From Mesostigma viride (taxonomy: Eukaryota > Streptophyta > Mesostigmatophyceae > Mesostigmatales > Mesostigmataceae): 64,000 nucleotides of DNA. The stretch lies in contig RPFO01000050.1 of NCBI GenBank assembly GCA_009746045.1, positions 3,099,216 through 3,163,215 of the forward strand. The letters run 5' to 3'. The position numbers and the translations under genes were made by a program. This document shows positions 22,985 to 33,689 of the stretch, piece after piece; position 1 is the first letter of the stretch; each line of letters starts with the position of its first letter. Below the pieces are notes generated by a model. The model ran no database searches, had not been told where the DNA came from, and saw only the letters and a list, made by a program, of their open reading frames with translations.

Positions 22985-23970
22985 TGGCGCGCATGGGCGG
23001 CCGGCCGGCGCAGCTGGCATGCGGCGGGGCGGGGCTGTCGACGGGCGGCGGGGCAGGGCCGTCGGCGCACGGGGGGCCAGCGGCGCTGCCGGTGCGCGCG
23101 GGCGGCGGGCCGGCGCACCTGGCATGCGGCGGGGCAGGGCTGTCGACGGGCGGCGGGGCGGGGCAGTCGACGGGCGGCGGGGCAGGGCCAGCGGCGCTGC
23201 CGGCGCGCGTGGGCGGCGGGCCGGCGCAGCTGGCATGCGGCGGGGCGGGGCTGTCGACGGGCGGCGGGGCAGGGCTGTCGACGGGCGGCGGGGCAGGGCC
23301 GTCGGCGCGCGGGGGGCCAGCGGCGCTGCCGGCGCGCGCGGGCGGCGGGCCGGCGCACCTGGCATGCGGTGGGTCGGGGCTGTCGACGGGCGGCGGGGCG
23401 GGGCAGTCGACGGGCGGCGGGGCAGGGCCGTCAGCGCGCGGGGGCCAGCGGCGCTGCCGGCGCGCGTGGGCGGCGGGCCGGCGCAGCTGGCATGCGGCGG
23501 GGCGGGGCAGTCGACGGGCGGCGGGGCGGGGCAGCCGGTGCGCGGCGGGGCGGCGCCGTCGGCGGGCGGCGAGGTGGCGCAGCCAGCGCGCAGCGAGGTG
23601 GCAGCGGCGGCGCAGCCTGCATGCGGCGGGGCAGGGCTGTCGACGGGCGGCGGGGCGGGGCAGTCGACGGGCGGCGGGGCAGGGCCGTCGGCGCGCGGGG
23701 GCCAGCGGCGCTGCCGGCGCGCATGGGCGGCGGGCCGGCGCAGCTGGCATGCGGCGGGGCGGGGCTGTCAACGGGCGGCGGGGCAGGGCCGTCGGCACGC
23801 GGGGGGCCAACGGCGCTGCCGGCGCGCGTGGGCGGCGGGCCGGCGCAGCTGGCATGCGGCGGGGCGGGGCAGCCTGTCGACGGGCTACGGGGCGGGGCAG
23901 CCGGCGCGCGGCGGGCCGGCGGCGCAGCCGGCGGGCAGCGGAGCGGCGGAGCGGCACAGCCGGTGCCTGA
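22985..23970 (+). repeat. GC-rich minisatellite (GCGGGGC..CTGTCGACGGGCGG)
   Basis: Tandem units with CTGTCGACGGGCGGCGGGGC, GGCATGCGGCGGGGC and GCGGGCGGCGGGCCGGCGC boxes. It is open in several frames on both strands. One frame is continuous with the downstream gene, so the repeat may be translated as a Gly/Ala/Arg-rich leader, but codon-level evidence is lacking. Confidence 0.85.
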
Positions 23971-23986
23971 AAAACGCGGTCGCTCA

Positions 23987-24385
23987 ATGAAGGTGCACCA
24001 CGCCGTCTTCTTCCAGGTACAGGGCAACACAGAGACCTGGTTGTCCTACCGGACCACGGAGTCCCAAAAGACGCCGTGGCAGCCCGCGGGGACTCGACAG
24101 GAAGGCGCGCCACGGTGCGGGAAGGCGATGACACAGCCATACAGGTTTGATGCGGAGGGGCGGCCGCTGTTTGGCGTCCGACTTGTGGATCCAGACCGCA
24201 TTCCGATGTTGCAGGACACCCCAGCCTTCGCACCATTGAACATGGAGTTTCTGGGGAAGGAGCTGGAGTCGATCAAAACAAGGGTCGAGAAGTTGCCCCA
24301 TGGCATCTGGCAGTGGTACTTTCCGCCCGACACCATCAAGCCAAACAAGGCCTTTTTTCGCAAGTCAAGTCCCACATGCCCCTGA
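23987..24385 (+). CDS. Cargo gene, first frame (MKVHHAV..), unrecognised
   Basis: From ATG 23987 to TGA 24385, 132 residues: a non-repetitive, folded-looking sequence (MKVHHAVFFQVQGNTETWLS, FGVRLVDPDRIPMLQDTPAF). The frame is open upstream through the GC minisatellite. It overlaps the next frame (ATG 24300) by 86 bases in the +1 register. The natural crossing point is the TTTTTT run at about 24353-24358. Both frames look protein-like, so they are probably one gene. The same arrangement is present in copy 2 (37567-37965). No known domain recognised. Confidence 0.5.
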   Translation: MKVHHAVFFQVQGNTETWLSYRTTESQKTPWQPAGTRQEGAPRCGKAMTQPYRFDAEGRPLFGVRLVDPDRIPMLQDTPAFAPLNMEFLGKELESIKTRVEKLPHGIWQWYFPPDTIKPNKAFFRKSSPTCP

Positions 24386-25517
24386 GGAGGTGCCTGAGGA
24401 GTGGCGCCCTTTGCCGTGGCCATCTCGCGCGGACATCTCCGCCCTGCGTGAGCACGATGCAGCGCCTGAACCACCACCGACGCAAGAAGAGCACTTCATG
24501 GCGTTGGTCGACGCAGAGGCGGTGCGCGTCACCCCGCTGGTAGACCGAGTTCGTCATGATGGCCACACACAGCAGGAATGGGCGGCAGAAGACAGGGCCA
24601 TGGCAGCCAAGGTCGCTTACTTGAAGCGCATGCAAGGCGTTGAGAAAGGCTCCGCTGTTCTATACTGGCACCCTTCAGCTGGTATTCTCTGCAACTCGAA
24701 GCTCACGTGGACTCCAGTCCTCGTTGGCATCATCAAGGAGGTGGTTGCGAAGGAGGATGGCGGCCAACCTTCTATTGAGCTCTTTGTATACCGCGCTAAG
24801 CATTTGCATGACACGTGGCACCCGTGGAATACAGACATTGCGCAATGGCCCCATCCGCCAACCACTGCGGCGCACACGGTGATCATCACCGCCTCAGACC
24901 TCGTCTTGACACAAGTGGTGGGCAAGCGAGGTCAGCCGCCCCATGGAGTCTCCTTGGGTGCGAACAAAAAGCTCACCAAGGAGTGCCTAAAGGCGCTGAA
25001 GGAGGTGCCCTATGACGCGGAACACCCGGTCGTGAAGTGGCAAGATGCTGAATGCTCAAAGGGCATCGTCGGCATGGCGAAGGCATGCTGGGAAGGCGTA
25101 ACGCTGCAGGTCAAGAGTGGCAGCCGCAACCTCGTAGGGCAAGTCGTGTGTCATTGGGCGTCGGAGCGTGTGACATCCGCGGACGGTCGCACCGAAAGCC
25201 GGGACGGCAGGTACCATGGTCGTGTCGCTGTTGTCGACACGCAAAACGACATGGTAGCCATGTACTGGGGTGCCCGTTGGGAGGAGGACGCGGTTTCTTG
25301 CGTGCCTCTCCACGAGCTGGAGGCACAGATCTGCGGGTGCCCCGGTGTGGTCGTCCCTGCGTTGCAAGCGCCGGATATCACCCTGGCCGAGGCTCGATTG
25401 CGCGAGATGGTTCCACCCAGCGACGTTGTGGCGGAGAACAACAACGCAGGCGCCTCCCGGCGTCGGAAGCGAGCGCTCATCCTTGCCGATGACGATGACG
25501 ACGACGACGACTGCTGA
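24300..25517 (+). CDS. Cargo gene, second frame, unrecognised 405-residue product
   Basis: Open from ATG 24300 to TGA 25517. The first 50 residues are Pro/Ser-rich. Then comes a mixed globular region (GSAVLYWHPSAGILCNSKLT, GVTLQVKSGSRNLVGQVVCH, MYWGARWEEDAVSCVP) with many Trp and Val residues. It ends in a basic KRALIL segment and eight consecutive Asp. The ratio of residues and the lack of repeats support real coding. I recognise no transposase motif (no clear DDE). It is carried by the Harbinger-like element. In copy 2 it is interrupted by a 521-bp insertion. The +1 overlap with 23987-24385 suggests a shared frameshift. Confidence 0.55.
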   Translation: MASGSGTFRPTPSSQTRPFFASQVPHAPEEVPEEWRPLPWPSRADISALREHDAAPEPPPTQEEHFMALVDAEAVRVTPLVDRVRHDGHTQQEWAAEDRAMAAKVAYLKRMQGVEKGSAVLYWHPSAGILCNSKLTWTPVLVGIIKEVVAKEDGGQPSIELFVYRAKHLHDTWHPWNTDIAQWPHPPTTAAHTVIITASDLVLTQVVGKRGQPPHGVSLGANKKLTKECLKALKEVPYDAEHPVVKWQDAECSKGIVGMAKACWEGVTLQVKSGSRNLVGQVVCHWASERVTSADGRTESRDGRYHGRVAVVDTQNDMVAMYWGARWEEDAVSCVPLHELEAQICGCPGVVVPALQAPDITLAEARLREMVPPSDVVAENNNAGASRRRKRALILADDDDDDDDC

Positions 25518-26040
25518 AGCGCAAGCAGCGTTGTTGTCATTGAGCTGCTCATGTGCTGCTGCTGCTGCTGTGCTGCCATGCTACTGCTGCTGCATTGCTG
25601 CCGTGCTGCTGCTGTGCTATTGTGCTGATGTGTTGCTGCATTGCTGCCGTGCCGCTGATGTATTGCTGTCGTGCTGCTGTGTTGATGCACTGCTGCATTG
25701 CTGCCGTGCTGCTGAGCTAGTACTGCCTATTAGTGAATTTCCTATCAATGGACTATAGTCCACTGATAGGAAATTCAGGAATCGGCATACTAAGTTGCTG
25801 CTGCGCTGACTTGTGCTCCTGCTATGCGGCCGTGTTGATGTGCTACAGTTGTGCTGCTGCTGTGCTACGGTCATGCTGCTGCTGTGTTGCTGGGCTGATG
25901 TGTTGTTGCATTGATGTAGTGGCTATTGTTCCGCTACTACAATTTGCTACTGATGCCGCTGCTGGTGCTTTTTTGCATGTCAGTGCCCGCTATGTTCACA
26001 CCACTGTTGCCGCGGTTGGTATCGCGTGATTTCCACCGGT
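25518..26040 (+). repeat. CTG-rich degenerate repeat with a 42-bp palindrome
   Basis: GCTGCTGTG-type sequence downstream of the cargo gene. 25735-25776 is a near-perfect palindrome with 21-bp arms and one mismatch (GAATTTCCTATCA and its complement, centred on CTATAG). The same stands at 39840-39881 in copy 2. It could form a strong hairpin in the 3' UTR. Confidence 0.7.
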
Positions 26041-26858
26041 TGTGCGTTGACATGTGTTACTCATGCATTTCCCCCTATATTTGGTAGCACGCGGTTTCGC
26101 GTTAGTTAGGTGCAGACAGCTGCATGTAGACAAACATCTTGTTTAAGTCGGTCAATTAACTGTTCTTGACGCATCATGGTCCAAGTCGACCGACCTGTAG
26201 GGACCAGTAGAGCAATTGTCTAGGAGAAAGAGCGTGATCGCTGCAGAAGCCGCGTGGCAGCCGTGGCTGCACCTGTAGTACGACCTGCATATATATTTTA
26301 AAAATATAATTACTTACAGCAGAGTAAAATCACTCAAACCAAAGCAAACGACCTGCATATATATGGATACTGTATTTGGATACTGGGTTGTTTATCAATT
26401 CTGGTTTTAATTTATTTAGTGTACCTGGTGTTGGCATGCCAACTCAGTGCTAAACTACTTTATGCACAATGATGCAACTTGATGCTATAGTGACGTGCCA
26501 CGATGTAACTTTATTAACTTCACCATTAGTCATGGGGTCAATAGGATTGCTCATTATGCCATGTTAACATGAACCATGGGTTACGTAATAGTGAAAACAG
26601 TAATCATGATGCTCCACTTGAAGTCTCCAACATGGTCATGTTTGGAATTTTATTGATCATACTTACAATATATGAAAAGAGACAACAAACGTGGAAGCAT
26701 GGCACGCCGAGGCCGATAATATATGTGTGAAATATGAAAAGAGACAACATCTTTGGCAAGCATGATCATATCATGCTTGCCAAACATATTAATGATATCG
26801 ACCATGTCCAGAAACCATGTTTGCCAATGGTGCATTTAGGATACATTTGAAGCCGTGC
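26041..26858. other. Right subterminal region of the Harbinger-like element
   Basis: A/T-rich sequence without a gene, absent from cargo copy 2. It contains subterminal TTAGGATACATTTG copies near the right end. The left subterminal region (17608-18300) is likewise gene-free. Confidence 0.5.
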
Positions 26859-28697
26859 AAATGTATCCTAATCCGGTAAAACCACCCTAACCTGGCTGGT
26901 GCGAGCAAGATGTCCTACGAATGCTATCCTACGCTGTCAGTAATCTCGTCCGAAATGCGAGGCATGCCCTGGTACAAAGATTCTAAAGACCTATGCGTGG
27001 AAAACCCTACATTCAGGGCCTGACGGAGCATCCTGCATGGTTACCGTGCCGTTTAGCTTGGCCGCCAGCGTGTCCGTGAGCGTCCATGCCTCGGCGCCAT
27101 ACGTGAGCACCGTGAGGACCAGGACCTTGAGGAGCATGCGCTTGCGGTGCTCGCCCAGGCCCTTCGAGTGCCAGTAGGTTTTGAGCGAACGATGCCGAGC
27201 CCAGGCCAGGCCGATGCGGGTGTCCACATCGGCGGCAGTGTCAGGAAGCATGCTCCCCAGCAGTTTAAAGCGATCACGAAACGGGACCTCCGCCCGGCCG
27301 GGCGTCTAGCAGCCGTGGCAGCGGCGGGCGACTGGAAGCCCCAATCACCATAGCCTCAGTTTGGACACTAATCTCCAACCCCACCGCCCGCGCCTCCAAG
27401 CCCAGACAGTCCAACCAGGTCTGAATGTGCTCGGGGCGCCCGCGCGATGAGGGTGGTGTCGTCTGCATAAATCAGGTATAGCCATGTGCCCCTTCTTCGG
27501 GGATATCCATGCCTACATGCATGTATTCCGGCCCAACGGAGATATGCTCCAATTTATACACGCAAGTAAGTACCTACTTGCTCACTGATTTAACCAGCTT
27601 ACCAAAGAACAATGTAACGAGGTTGAATCTCAGGCACTTAGAAAGCTCTTGCAACATGAATCTGCCCATCCGCGGCGACAAGATCGACTGGCCGAACTGG
27701 GAACCACAGCTTCAACACTGACCGGTAGAGTATCTGCAGAGTCTGACTGACCGCGCCTGTACGTCCGACCTGATTTATGCGGATGACACCACCCTCATCG
27801 CGCGCCCCGAGCACATTCAGACCTGCATGGCTGGACTGTCTGGGCTTGGAGGCGAGGACGGTGGGGTTGGAGATTATTGTCAAAACTGAGGCGATGGTGA
27901 TTGGGGCTCAGTCCAGTCGCCCGCCCGCTGCCGCGGCTGCTAGACGGGAATGAGGTCCCGTTCTGTGATCGCTTCAAACTGCTGGTGGAGAGCAATGATG
28001 CTCCCCGACACCGCCGACGATGTGGACATCCGCATCGGCCTGCATGGCCTGGGGCCTGGGCTATAATAGGCTTCGTTCGCTCAACACCTACTGGCGCCCC
28101 AAGGGCCTGCATGGGCGAGCATCGCAAGCGCATGCTCTTCATCAAGGTCGATCCTCGTCCTCACAGTGCTTACGTATGGCGCCGAGGCATGCCGGACAAG
28201 CTCACAGGGCACGCTGGCCGCCGAGCTAGACGGCACGGTATACAGGATGCTCCGACAGGTCCTGAATGTAGCTTGGAAAACCCTATAGGGTTTTCCAAGC
28301 ATAGGTCATTAGAGTCTTTGTATCAGCGGGTATGCCTCACATTTCGGATGAGATTCAGGCAGCGTAGGATAGCACTGATTTGTAGGACATCTTTCTCACA
28401 CCCATGAGTCAGGTAGATATACCGCCCTCGGTCTGGCCGGCCCAGTGTGAGCCAATACGGCAATACGGCAATACGGCAAAACCTCGGCGTATTGCGTATT
28501 GCCGTATTATACGCGTATTATACGTATTATACGCCAAAAAAAAAAAAAGTGGTTTTTATGACCGGAAAAGTGGATTTTCAAATAGGATAAAATATTCTAA
28601 GGTGTTTATCCCATGGGTGTGCCTCTCAAAAACTCTTGCTTATGTCTCAAACTTGATGAATACCAATGCAATGCACGTAGACTGGTCATAGCCTATT

Positions 28698-28998
28698 AAT
28701 TAACTAATTAATTAAAATCATAGCTCCGTTGGGAGCATATGTAACACATAGCCCTGAGAAAGGGGCATCTATGGGTTTGTAATACAATCAGGGCTACAAC
28801 CTGCAGGTGGAGGATGTACAACTGTCACCTGCTCTGGGTGCACAAGGTGCACCTGCACCGCCATGATGGTTCATGCCTACTTATCAAGCACAGGCACCCA
28901 GGGGGGGCTTGAGGAGAGGGCCTAGAGGGCCTGCATGACATATGGGGTGGAGGGTATGTGGCTAGGCTATAGCTGGTGTACACATGGCATCTCAAAGA
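28698..28998 (-). mobile_element. 301-bp LINE 3' fragment with 12-bp target duplication
   Basis: Inserted in hAT1. TCATAGCCTATT occurs on both sides (28686-28697 and 28999-29010). hAT2 lacks the insertion at the corresponding place. The fragment has a TTAAT-rich tail on its left and the CCGTTGGGAG box, so the family with this box is a LINE copied by target-primed reverse transcription. Confidence 0.85.
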
Positions 28999-29099
28999 TC
29001 ATAGCCTATTGACACTCACTTGGTTGTCTATAGTTGCATGAAGTGTGATATATACTCACCCATTTGTATAATTGAATTAATCTTTATTCCATGCATACA

Positions 29100-29745
29100 A
29101 TGTCATGCACCATGCCCTACTAAACACAATTGCAGGCAGCCACCATGATGAACCATTATTTTATTAATGCTAATTGACCAAATTCTTTATTATTCCTTAA
29201 TTATGACAACCATTAATTAATTGCTAAGTCATGCGGCAAGAAGGTCCAGTTCCTCCACCTAGAAGCCCAAAAGGCCAAAACCAACATGGCAATAAACAAA
29301 TTCAGGTAGCATCACCACCCATGCCATGAACATGCATCATCATATGAGATGTAAAATCCCATCTATCTAAAGTTCTTGAGACATGCATCATTGCAGCAGG
29401 CAACCACCATGCCATACACTGTCATGCACCATGCCATACATAAACACATATGCAGGCAGCCACCATGCACCATGCCATACATACAATGTCATGCATCATC
29501 ATATGAGATGTAAAATCCTATCTGTCTACAGTTCTAGAGACATGCATCATTGCAGCAGGCAACCACCATGCCATACACTGTCATGCACCATGCCATAAAC
29601 ACGTACTACTATGCAGGCAGCCACCACCATGCCATACATACAATGTCATGCACCATGCCATAAACACATATGCAGGCAGCCACCACCATGCATCATTGCC
29701 ATACATACAATGTCATGCAACATGCCATAAACATGCATCATGATG
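29100..29745 (+). repeat. CAGGCAGCCACCATGC repeats
   Basis: Degenerate tandem repeats built of GCAGGCAGCCACCATGC, ATACATACAATGTCATGC and CATCATATGAGATGTAAAAT, inside hAT1, 3' of the transposase gene. No gene. Confidence 0.75.
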
Positions 29746-29901
29746 TGAGATTGTGAGTCCTACGTCCTACCACTTGAAAAGCAAAGTACACATGCCACGT
29801 ACAAATGAGGCGAGCTGCCGGCTGGCCAGCCAGTGGCCAGCCCCAAGCTCTAGCGCCACCATGCACGGCACTCTAAATCTAGGCCAGCAAACTAAACTGG
29901 C

Positions 29902-32298
29902 TTATGCCTCCAGGGCATCCTCATCGGAAATCTCCTTCAGCTTTGATAAAGCTTGCAGGTTGTGGTGTGTGCTGATGAGCCTGTTGTGCATGATGTGGCT
30001 CATCCGGTTCCGACGCAGGCTCTTGATCCACCCAGCGCTGCTGTTGACACGTTCCACAGCACCGCTGGAGACCGGCTGGGCCAGCACCTTCATCGCCACG
30101 TCCTGCAGCTCCTTGGTGGTATCTCCCCACGTCATCCACCACTCCCACGGCTCCAGCTTGCCATTTGCGACATGCAAAGCGGCCGCAATGGCTTCTGGGG
30201 CGCCGAAGCTGCCACGTTTCGTGTGGTACTGGGTGAGCTGGCTCATCGCGCGGGCCACCTTGGAGGATGACAGCAGCTTGCGGCAGCAGATGAGAAAGCC
30301 TTCCTTGATCTCAGCCTCGTGCCCGCGGGGGTCGACCATCCAGAAGGCTGGGTTGAGCAGGTACCCTGCAGCGTGAATGGGAGAGTGCAGCTCTTCCCAG
30401 TGAGTCATCACAATGCCATCCAGCTCCTCTGCCAGCTCAGCCGGCAGCGCAGCCACCTCCTTGAGCTGCGTGCGGAGGTCGGCCATGGCGTTGTACAGCC
30501 ACCCCGTGCAGGGCGTGTTGGTGTCGGTGCGCCGCAGCACCTCGTGCATAGGCTTAAACATGGTCACGACCATGTCCAGGTTGGCCCAGAAGGCTGGGGA
30601 CAAGACTATGGCCTTGATGGTCTCCCACGGCACTGCCCAGCGCTGCAGCATGGCGTACTTCTCCAACGCAGCGTCCTTGAAGGTAATCATCAGCGCCGTC
30701 ATGTTCTGCTGCACACTCATGGCCGAAAGGTACCTGGCCATGCAAGCGTTGGACAGGGGGTATGAGGCAGCAATGTTGCCCACCCACAAGCAGAAAGGAG
30801 AGAGATGTCGGATTGATGTGCAAGTAGCCGGCATCAGGCATCAATGGAAAACAAGGCTTGTGGAAAATGGGAAGGCAACCGGCAAGTAGCACTGAAGCAC
30901 TAGCAGGCAAGCTTGAATAGCAATAGCATTCAATAAAGCATATACAATTGTGTTACCTCGTGGCGAACCGGGTCTCGCCGTAGTTCTTGAGTTCCAGGGT
31001 TCCAGGCGCGGCATTGATCATGCGATGGTTGACCTTCTCGTGGGACCGCACGTAGCCCACCACCTGCTGTGCCTGCTCCAGCACGTTCTTGATGGGGTCC
31101 ACCTTGGCGATGTCCTCCAGCAGGAGGTCCAGCTTGTGCGATGCACACTGGGAGATAATGATGTTCGGATAAATCTCCTCAATATTGCGCTTCATCAGCT
31201 CCATGACGCTCGCGGTGTCCGTAATCAGCTGCACCACCTTGCCTGCAGTGATCTTCTCGATGTGGGGCTGCAGGGTTTCCGTGAGGAAGGCGGCAGTCTT
31301 GGTCCTGCCGGTGACATTGTCGCTTCCTAGGAAGTACACAAAGTCTGGCAGCTGAAACACAGTCATGATCAGCGAATTGCCAGAGCAGTCTTTCCACCCG
31401 TCTGTGATCAGGGTGCCACCCGTGGTGTTGGCCAGCTCCAGGCGAGTAACAACCTGCGCTTCCACCTCGGCGGCAACAAGGGGGACGTCGCGAGTCCTCA
31501 TCGTGGTGGGCGCGGGCGGCTTGTACCCGCCGAGTTTGACCAAGGCCCCCCCCCCAGGCTGATGCTGGTCAATGCAGCACGAAAGGCATCATTGTTAAGG
31601 ACATTGAAAGGGATACCAGCAGAAATCATACCCTTGCACAGTGCAAGGTCCAGCTGCAGCTTGTCCAGCTTCATCATCTGCGGTATGGTCAGGCCCTCCT
31701 CGGATGCCTCAGGTCTGCTCGAGCTGTGCTGTTGTGAAGAGCCAACCTGGGCGTCGTGCCACTCAGAGGCGCTGCCCTCCACGAGGCCATCACAGTTGAG
31801 TCGCTGCCGCTTGGTCACGAGCTCCATGTGGTCCGCTTGGCCACGCCTCTTCAGGTCCGCGGCCCTGAAAATCCCCTGCAAATGCGCCTTATATACCTTC
31901 GGCGGATTGGGGCAAGGCTTCACATCCCGGCACCAAGGCGGGCCCACGATGTGGAGCTTTGCCCTAGTGGCGCTTCCCCTCCAGGTTGCGCCGCACTGAA
32001 GGCAGGATTGCTTGTAGTTGTTCGTCAGCAAGCCTTTGACTACAATGCGCTCCTTCTTGACAAACTCCCAAACGGTAGCCTTGGCCGGCTTTGAATCACC
32101 TCCCCCCTCGTCCCCACTGTTGTCGGGGCCAGTAGGCTCCTCGTCCCCACCGTCATTGTTGTCGGCATCCTCATCTAACTCCAAGCTAGCAAGATGTCGT
32201 GCTTTGGCCTCTTCGTACTCCGACTCTGACATGTCATCGTAGTCTATTTCGAGGGCAGGTTCCTTGCCTCGACCGTGCGCCATCGCTCTTCTTTCCAT
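29902..32298 (-). CDS. hAT transposase, two exons, frame broken at a 10-base C run
   Basis: Exon 1 is 32298-30957 and exon 2 is 30733-29902, with a 223-bp GT-AG intron that joins in phase (TTCGCCACGAG|GTACCTT). Exon 1 has an acidic leader, then a BED-type zinc finger (CLQCGATWRGSATRAKLHI). RNase H-fold motifs follow: LITDGWKDCSGNSL (first Asp), VVQLITDTASVM (second) and CASHKLDLLLEDI (the hAT C-x2-H pair). Exon 2 ends with the hATC dimerisation domain (WWMTWGDTTKELQ, VSSGAVERVNSSAGW). The frame shifts by one base at the C10 run 31546-31555. This is either inactivating or a sequencing error, because everything else is intact. Start could be 32298 or 32283. Confidence 0.9.
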
Positions 32299-32906
32299 GC
32301 AGCTAGTAAATGCCAGCACTCAGTGCTACCAAACTGCCCGGTACACAGGCGGCAGCACCTTTTGCATGTTTAGTGTTAGCGGCCTCAAGCCTCAGCTTCG
32401 GTAGCGGCGGTTACTTTTGGCGCGCAAGGCTGTCGGCTGCATGAGCTACGCCAAAACTAGCTCTGGCGCCAAATTCCGGTGCCGGGCGCCGTATAATACG
32501 CGAAAAATACGTATTATGCGCCGTATTGGCGTTGAGAACGCAATACGCCGTATTTCTAGTACGTTAGTACGCCAAACCCCGCCGTATTGTATAATACGGC
32601 GTATTTACCGTATTATACGGCGTATTGGCGTTCACTGGCAGCCACGCAGCAGCGCAGCCACGCAGCCACGCAGCAGCGCAGCCACGCAGCCACACAGCCA
32701 CGCAGCCACGCAGCCACGCAGCAGCGCAGCCACGCAGCCACGCAGCCACGCAGCCACGCAGCCACGCAGCAGCGCAGCCACGCAGCCACACAGCCACGCA
32801 CCCTCCTTTCCAGCCAAGCAGCCACGCAGTCACACAGTCAAACCCCCCCTACCCCCCCCCCCCCACACACACCCCCACCCCACCCACTCAACACTACACG
32901 AATGAC

Positions 32907-33042
32907 TCACAAAGAACTGCTGCACCACCGATGATCCCTGCGGGAACTGCTCTGCTGCCGACGGTCCCTGCGAAAACTGCTGCAGTGCCGACAATGCCTG
33001 TGGAAACTGCGACATTGCCGACGCTGCCTGCGGGAACTGAAG

Positions 33043-33117
<75 letters not shown>

Positions 33118-33154
33118 AGTTGTTGCTGCAGTTGCTGCTGCAGTTGCTGCTGCA

Positions 33155-33193
<39 letters not shown>

Positions 33194-33541
33194 GCTGGAC
33201 CACTTGTTTCTGCACCTCTTGACGCAGCTGCAAACCAAGCTCTTCAACCTTCTTGCTTTGGTTCTCCATAGCTCGTTGCATCTCTCTCATCGTCTGTTCC
33301 ACGCCCACCAGTACGGGGGTCGGCGGCGGCAGCGGCTGGGTACGCTCTGGCTGGGTGCGCTCTGGCTGCCGTGCAGGACCTTGCCACATCGGCCGGCGCA
33401 TTGGTGGTTTGCACCGGCCAAAAAATCTACTTTCATGGCACCAGATTTCTTTCCTAGCACCCATTTTCTACAATCGTCCCCGGCATAACACAAATCAATC
33501 AATTCGTCCATGTCATCGCTTCGGCTATCAGCATCGGGCAT
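32907..33541 (-). CDS. Poly-glutamine coiled-coil ORF, cargo copy 2
   Basis: Same as 19738-20393: starts at ATG 33541 (acidic frame) and ATG 33464 (coiled-coil frame), stop at 32907. The CAG/CTG run (33041-33190) is shorter by about seven codons than in copy 1. The rest of the coding region is almost unchanged. Confidence 0.45.
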
Positions 33542-33689
33542 AGTTCCCGTGGCTAGTGCCCATCATTCTTTCCACCTTGAGCGGGGCGAAGTCACGAATT
33601 CAAGCGCGAAGTGCATTTGAATCAAGCGGGAACTGGGTGACACTGCTTGAAGACGTGCAGCTCCAAGGCATGCAAATGATGCAATGTAT

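Larger units (their letters stand above)
17579..26887 (+). mobile_element. Harbinger-like DNA transposon, 9,309 bp, with cargo
   Basis: It has perfect 29-bp terminal inverted repeats (17579-17607 and 26859-26887), starting GGGTGGTTTTACCGGATTAG. It is flanked by TAA on both sides (17576-17578 and 26888-26890). A 3-bp TAA/TTA duplication with GGG-starting ends is typical of PIF/Harbinger. The uninterrupted site exists in this window: 28290-28442 reads through the same flanks on the opposite strand without the insertion. The element carries satellites, a polyQ ORF, captured CFAP299 exons, a GC minisatellite and a two-frame gene (23987-25517). I see no Harbinger DDE nuclease, so it is probably non-autonomous. 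Confidence 0.8.
17120..27500 (-). mobile_element. LINE copy (left arm), 5'-truncated, split by a 9.3-kb DNA transposon
   Basis: On the minus strand the copy runs from about 27500 to 26888, is interrupted by the Harbinger-like element, and resumes from 17578 to about 17120. It starts in the RT region before motif C, continues through RLLKVLVLTVLTYGAEAWTL-like sequence (27250-26990), then the Pro-rich C-terminal end at 17270-17461 (AHTPAPVGKPPP), and closes with the CCAACGG box and a tail of TTTAATT units at 17121-17145. It is the reverse complement of the right arm at 27755-42345. The two copies face away from each other. Confidence 0.8.
28443..32637 (-). mobile_element. hAT1: hAT element with transposase gene
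   Basis: A 4.2-kb hAT element, transposase on the minus strand. Its left end starts CAGTG and its right end finishes CACTG, as is usual for hAT. Both ends carry subterminal repeats of ATACGGC/GTATAATACG, likely transposase-binding sites. A 301-bp LINE fragment (28698-28998) has inserted near the left end. Confidence 0.85.

Noticed and set aside
22950-23990. Gly/Ala/Arg-rich proteins on both strands in the GC minisatellite
   Set aside because: Several frames are open on both strands. Only the frame continuous with 23987-24385 could be translated, and evidence is weak.
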